Below are positions 13,599-15,135 of a DNA stretch of 15,135 bases, piece by piece. Position 1 is the stretch's first letter. Every line of letters starts with the position of its first letter. The DNA is from JAAYYY01 sp964579295 (lineage in GTDB: Bacteria; Chloroflexota; Anaerolineae; Promineifilales; Promineifilaceae). The notes under the pieces are model-generated. The model worked only from the letters and a program-made list of their open reading frames with translations, did no database searches and had not been told where the DNA came from. The stretch covers positions 1 to 15,135 of the forward strand of contig CAZOGK010000061.1 of NCBI GenBank assembly GCA_964579295.1, written 5' to 3'. The position numbers and the translations under genes are program-made.

Positions 13599-15122
13599 AT
13601 GAAGCGATTTCCAATATCACTGGGCATTCTTGTCCTGGTCACCCTCTTATTACCCTTTAGAGGGGCACCGCCCGCGCTGGCGGACCCGCAGGCCACCATC
13701 TATGTCGATTACGCAGCCACAGGAGCCAACGACGGCACGTCTTGGTTTGATGCCTACACCAGCTTATCGATTGCCCTGGCCGCGGTGCCCGCGGGGCAAC
13801 GTAATGACATGTGGGTTGCGCGCGGTCTTTACAGGCTGGAGCTCGGCGCGGACCGCGACGACAGCTATGTATTGGCCGATGGCGTCTCCATCTACGGCGG
13901 CTTCGCCGGGACGGAAACAGCGCTCGAGCAGCGCGACCCGGTAAACAACAAGACGGTGCTGAGCGGCGACATTGACAGGAATGACACGACCGATGCAGAC
14001 GGGGTGACGCTCACCATCAACGGCGATAACAGCTATCACGTGCTCCGCGCCAGCGTTACCGTAAGTGGTACGGTCGCTTCCGGTTATGTGATCGACGGTG
14101 TGGTCATCACCGGCGGCGATGCCGACGGGTTAACCCCGCACGACCAGGGTGGCGGCATGCTAAACGCCAATGGCAGTCCCGTGCTGAATAATGTGACTTT
14201 CGTCGGCAACCGCGCCGGCGCCGGTGGCGGTATGTTCAACGAGAACGGCCAGCCCCTGCTGAATAACGTCACTTTCAAGGACAACAGAGCCGAGCTGGGC
14301 GGCGGCGGCATGTTCAACTACAACGGCGGCGACGCCCAAATGACCAATGTTACCTTCATTAACAACCGTACCGCCGGCGGCGGCGGCGGTATGGCTAATT
14401 CCTCGAATAGCAGTCCGGCATTGAGCGGCGGCGTCTTCCTTGGCAACGTCGCGGGCGATGACGCAACCGTGGGTCTCGGCGGCGGCCTGTACAATGAGTT
14501 TGAAAGCAGTCCGCTGCTGGTCAATAGCGTTTTTAGCGGAAACACGGCCACCGGCTATGGCGGCGCCATCTTCAGTAATCAGTCCAGTCTGAATATGGCC
14601 AACAACACGATGGCCGCTAACCAGGCGGGGATCTTTGGCGGTGGGATATTCATCGCCGGCAACAACCTAACGTTGACGCTCATTAACCACATTCTATACG
14701 ACAATGCTGATAGCCGTGGGACTGGTCAGGAGGCCCAGATTATGTCCCAGACTGGCGTCACCATCGACGTACGTTATAGCCTGGTGGGAGGCAGCTCCGT
14801 CTATCCGGGCACGGGCAACATCAACGGTATCCCGCAGTTCGTAAACCTTTCCGGCCTCGACGGTTCTCCCGGCACCTTCGACGATAACCTGCGTCTGAAG
14901 AATGAGTCGCCAGCCATCGACGCCGGCGACAACAATGCCGTTCCCGGCGGAATCCTCGTCGACGCCGACGGCAATCCTCGCTTCCAGGAGTTGATCGCGG
15001 TACCCGACACTGGCAACGGGACGGCTCCCATCGTCGATATGGGCGCTTACGAGGTCATCTCCGACGATGATTCTGAGTTGCTGAATATTTCATACTTGCC
15101 GACCATCCTGTTGAACAACTGA
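13599..15122 (+). CDS. Secreted right-handed beta-helix protein with PMP-type repeats and choice-of-anchor Q-like C-terminal region
   Basis: The protein is 507 residues. A clear signal peptide (MKRF, a hydrophobic core at 6-20, cleavage likely after PPALA at residue 28) sends it out of the cell. The mature N-terminus TIYVDYAATGANDGTSWFDAY is the usual opening of such beta-helix proteins. About seven repeats follow between 184 and 355, each with GGG(M/I/L) and often 'N.G.P.LNNVTF..N', spaced about 24-34 residues apart, as in chlamydial polymorphic outer membrane protein repeats. The region 428-485 (DDNLRLKNESPAIDAGD, DADGNPRF, VDMGAYE) matches the choice-of-anchor Q pattern. The last residues are SYLPTILLNN. 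The role is probably adhesion or surface structure; no enzymatic residues can be assigned. The perfect Shine-Dalgarno and the position 90 nt after the AfsR-like activator suggest regulated, efficient expression. The gene ends 13 nt before the window edge. Confidence 0.9.
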   Translation: MKRFPISLGILVLVTLLLPFRGAPPALADPQATIYVDYAATGANDGTSWFDAYTSLSIALAAVPAGQRNDMWVARGLYRLELGADRDDSYVLADGVSIYGGFAGTETALEQRDPVNNKTVLSGDIDRNDTTDADGVTLTINGDNSYHVLRASVTVSGTVASGYVIDGVVITGGDADGLTPHDQGGGMLNANGSPVLNNVTFVGNRAGAGGGMFNENGQPLLNNVTFKDNRAELGGGGMFNYNGGDAQMTNVTFINNRTAGGGGGMANSSNSSPALSGGVFLGNVAGDDATVGLGGGLYNEFESSPLLVNSVFSGNTATGYGGAIFSNQSSLNMANNTMAANQAGIFGGGIFIAGNNLTLTLINHILYDNADSRGTGQEAQIMSQTGVTIDVRYSLVGGSSVYPGTGNINGIPQFVNLSGLDGSPGTFDDNLRLKNESPAIDAGDNNAVPGGILVDADGNPRFQELIAVPDTGNGTAPIVDMGAYEVISDDDSELLNISYLPTILLNN

Positions 15123-15135
15123 GGTTCGTTGCGCG

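Noticed and set aside
14150..14660. Tandem repeats in DNA of the beta-helix gene, considered as a separate repeat element.
   Set aside because: The periodicity follows the repeated GGG/NNVTF protein motif and is imperfect at DNA level, so it is explained by the coding repeats.

Overview
The window is GC-rich bacterial DNA, most likely from a Chloroflexota genome (Anaerolineae/Caldilineae-like), and from a draft or metagenome assembly because it contains a run of exactly 100 N. The lineage call is an inference. It rests on the mix of genes: a SARP/AfsR-type regulator fused to a STAND-like ATPase and TPRs, a GT39 enzyme with C-terminal beta-sandwich repeats, a secreted PMP-repeat beta-helix protein with a C-terminal 'YLP' tail, and a DUF4032-type ParB-like protein. 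No ribosomal RNA or other marker gene is present to confirm it.

Layout. (1) 85-1826, minus strand: a DUF4032/ParB-like protein followed after 8 nt by a RecB/Cas4-type PD-(D/E)XK nuclease with a four-cysteine (probable Fe-S) signature. (2) 2017-5938, plus strand, divergent from block 1: pseudouridine-5'-phosphate glycosidase (psuG), then a NarL/DesK-type membrane sensor histidine kinase with a TATAAT box just upstream, then a polytopic GT-C mannosyltransferase-like protein. (3) 5868-9476, minus strand, converging on block 2 with a 71-bp overlap of coding ends: a GT39-like glycosyltransferase (interrupted by the assembly gap at 7959-8058), then a YihY/BrkB-family membrane protein. (4) 9477-9959: the only long stretch without a large gene. 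It holds a degenerate AbrB/MazE-like antitoxin reading frame (minus strand) and a paired dyad element that looks like an operator. (5) 9960-15122, plus strand: a 1182-residue (or 1172) BTAD-ATPase-TPR transcriptional activator followed after 90 nt by a secreted beta-helix protein.

How they may work together. Two membrane GT-C enzymes and a YihY protein point to envelope glycan or lipid-linked sugar work. The regulator plus secreted beta-helix pair looks like an activator next to a surface-protein target. The histidine kinase has no response regulator in the window and psuG has no pseudouridine kinase, so both would need partners elsewhere. Most starts lack a visible Shine-Dalgarno sequence. 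Several have a TANNNT -10-like box 5-8 nt upstream, which suggests frequent leaderless transcripts; the beta-helix gene is the clear exception, with a perfect GGAGGT. No CRISPR array, tRNA, rRNA, insertion sequence or integrase was seen. I found no convincing new multi-gene system. The most unexplained signals are the paired dyad at 9835-9883 with the orphan AbrB-like remnant, and the C-terminal YLP tail.
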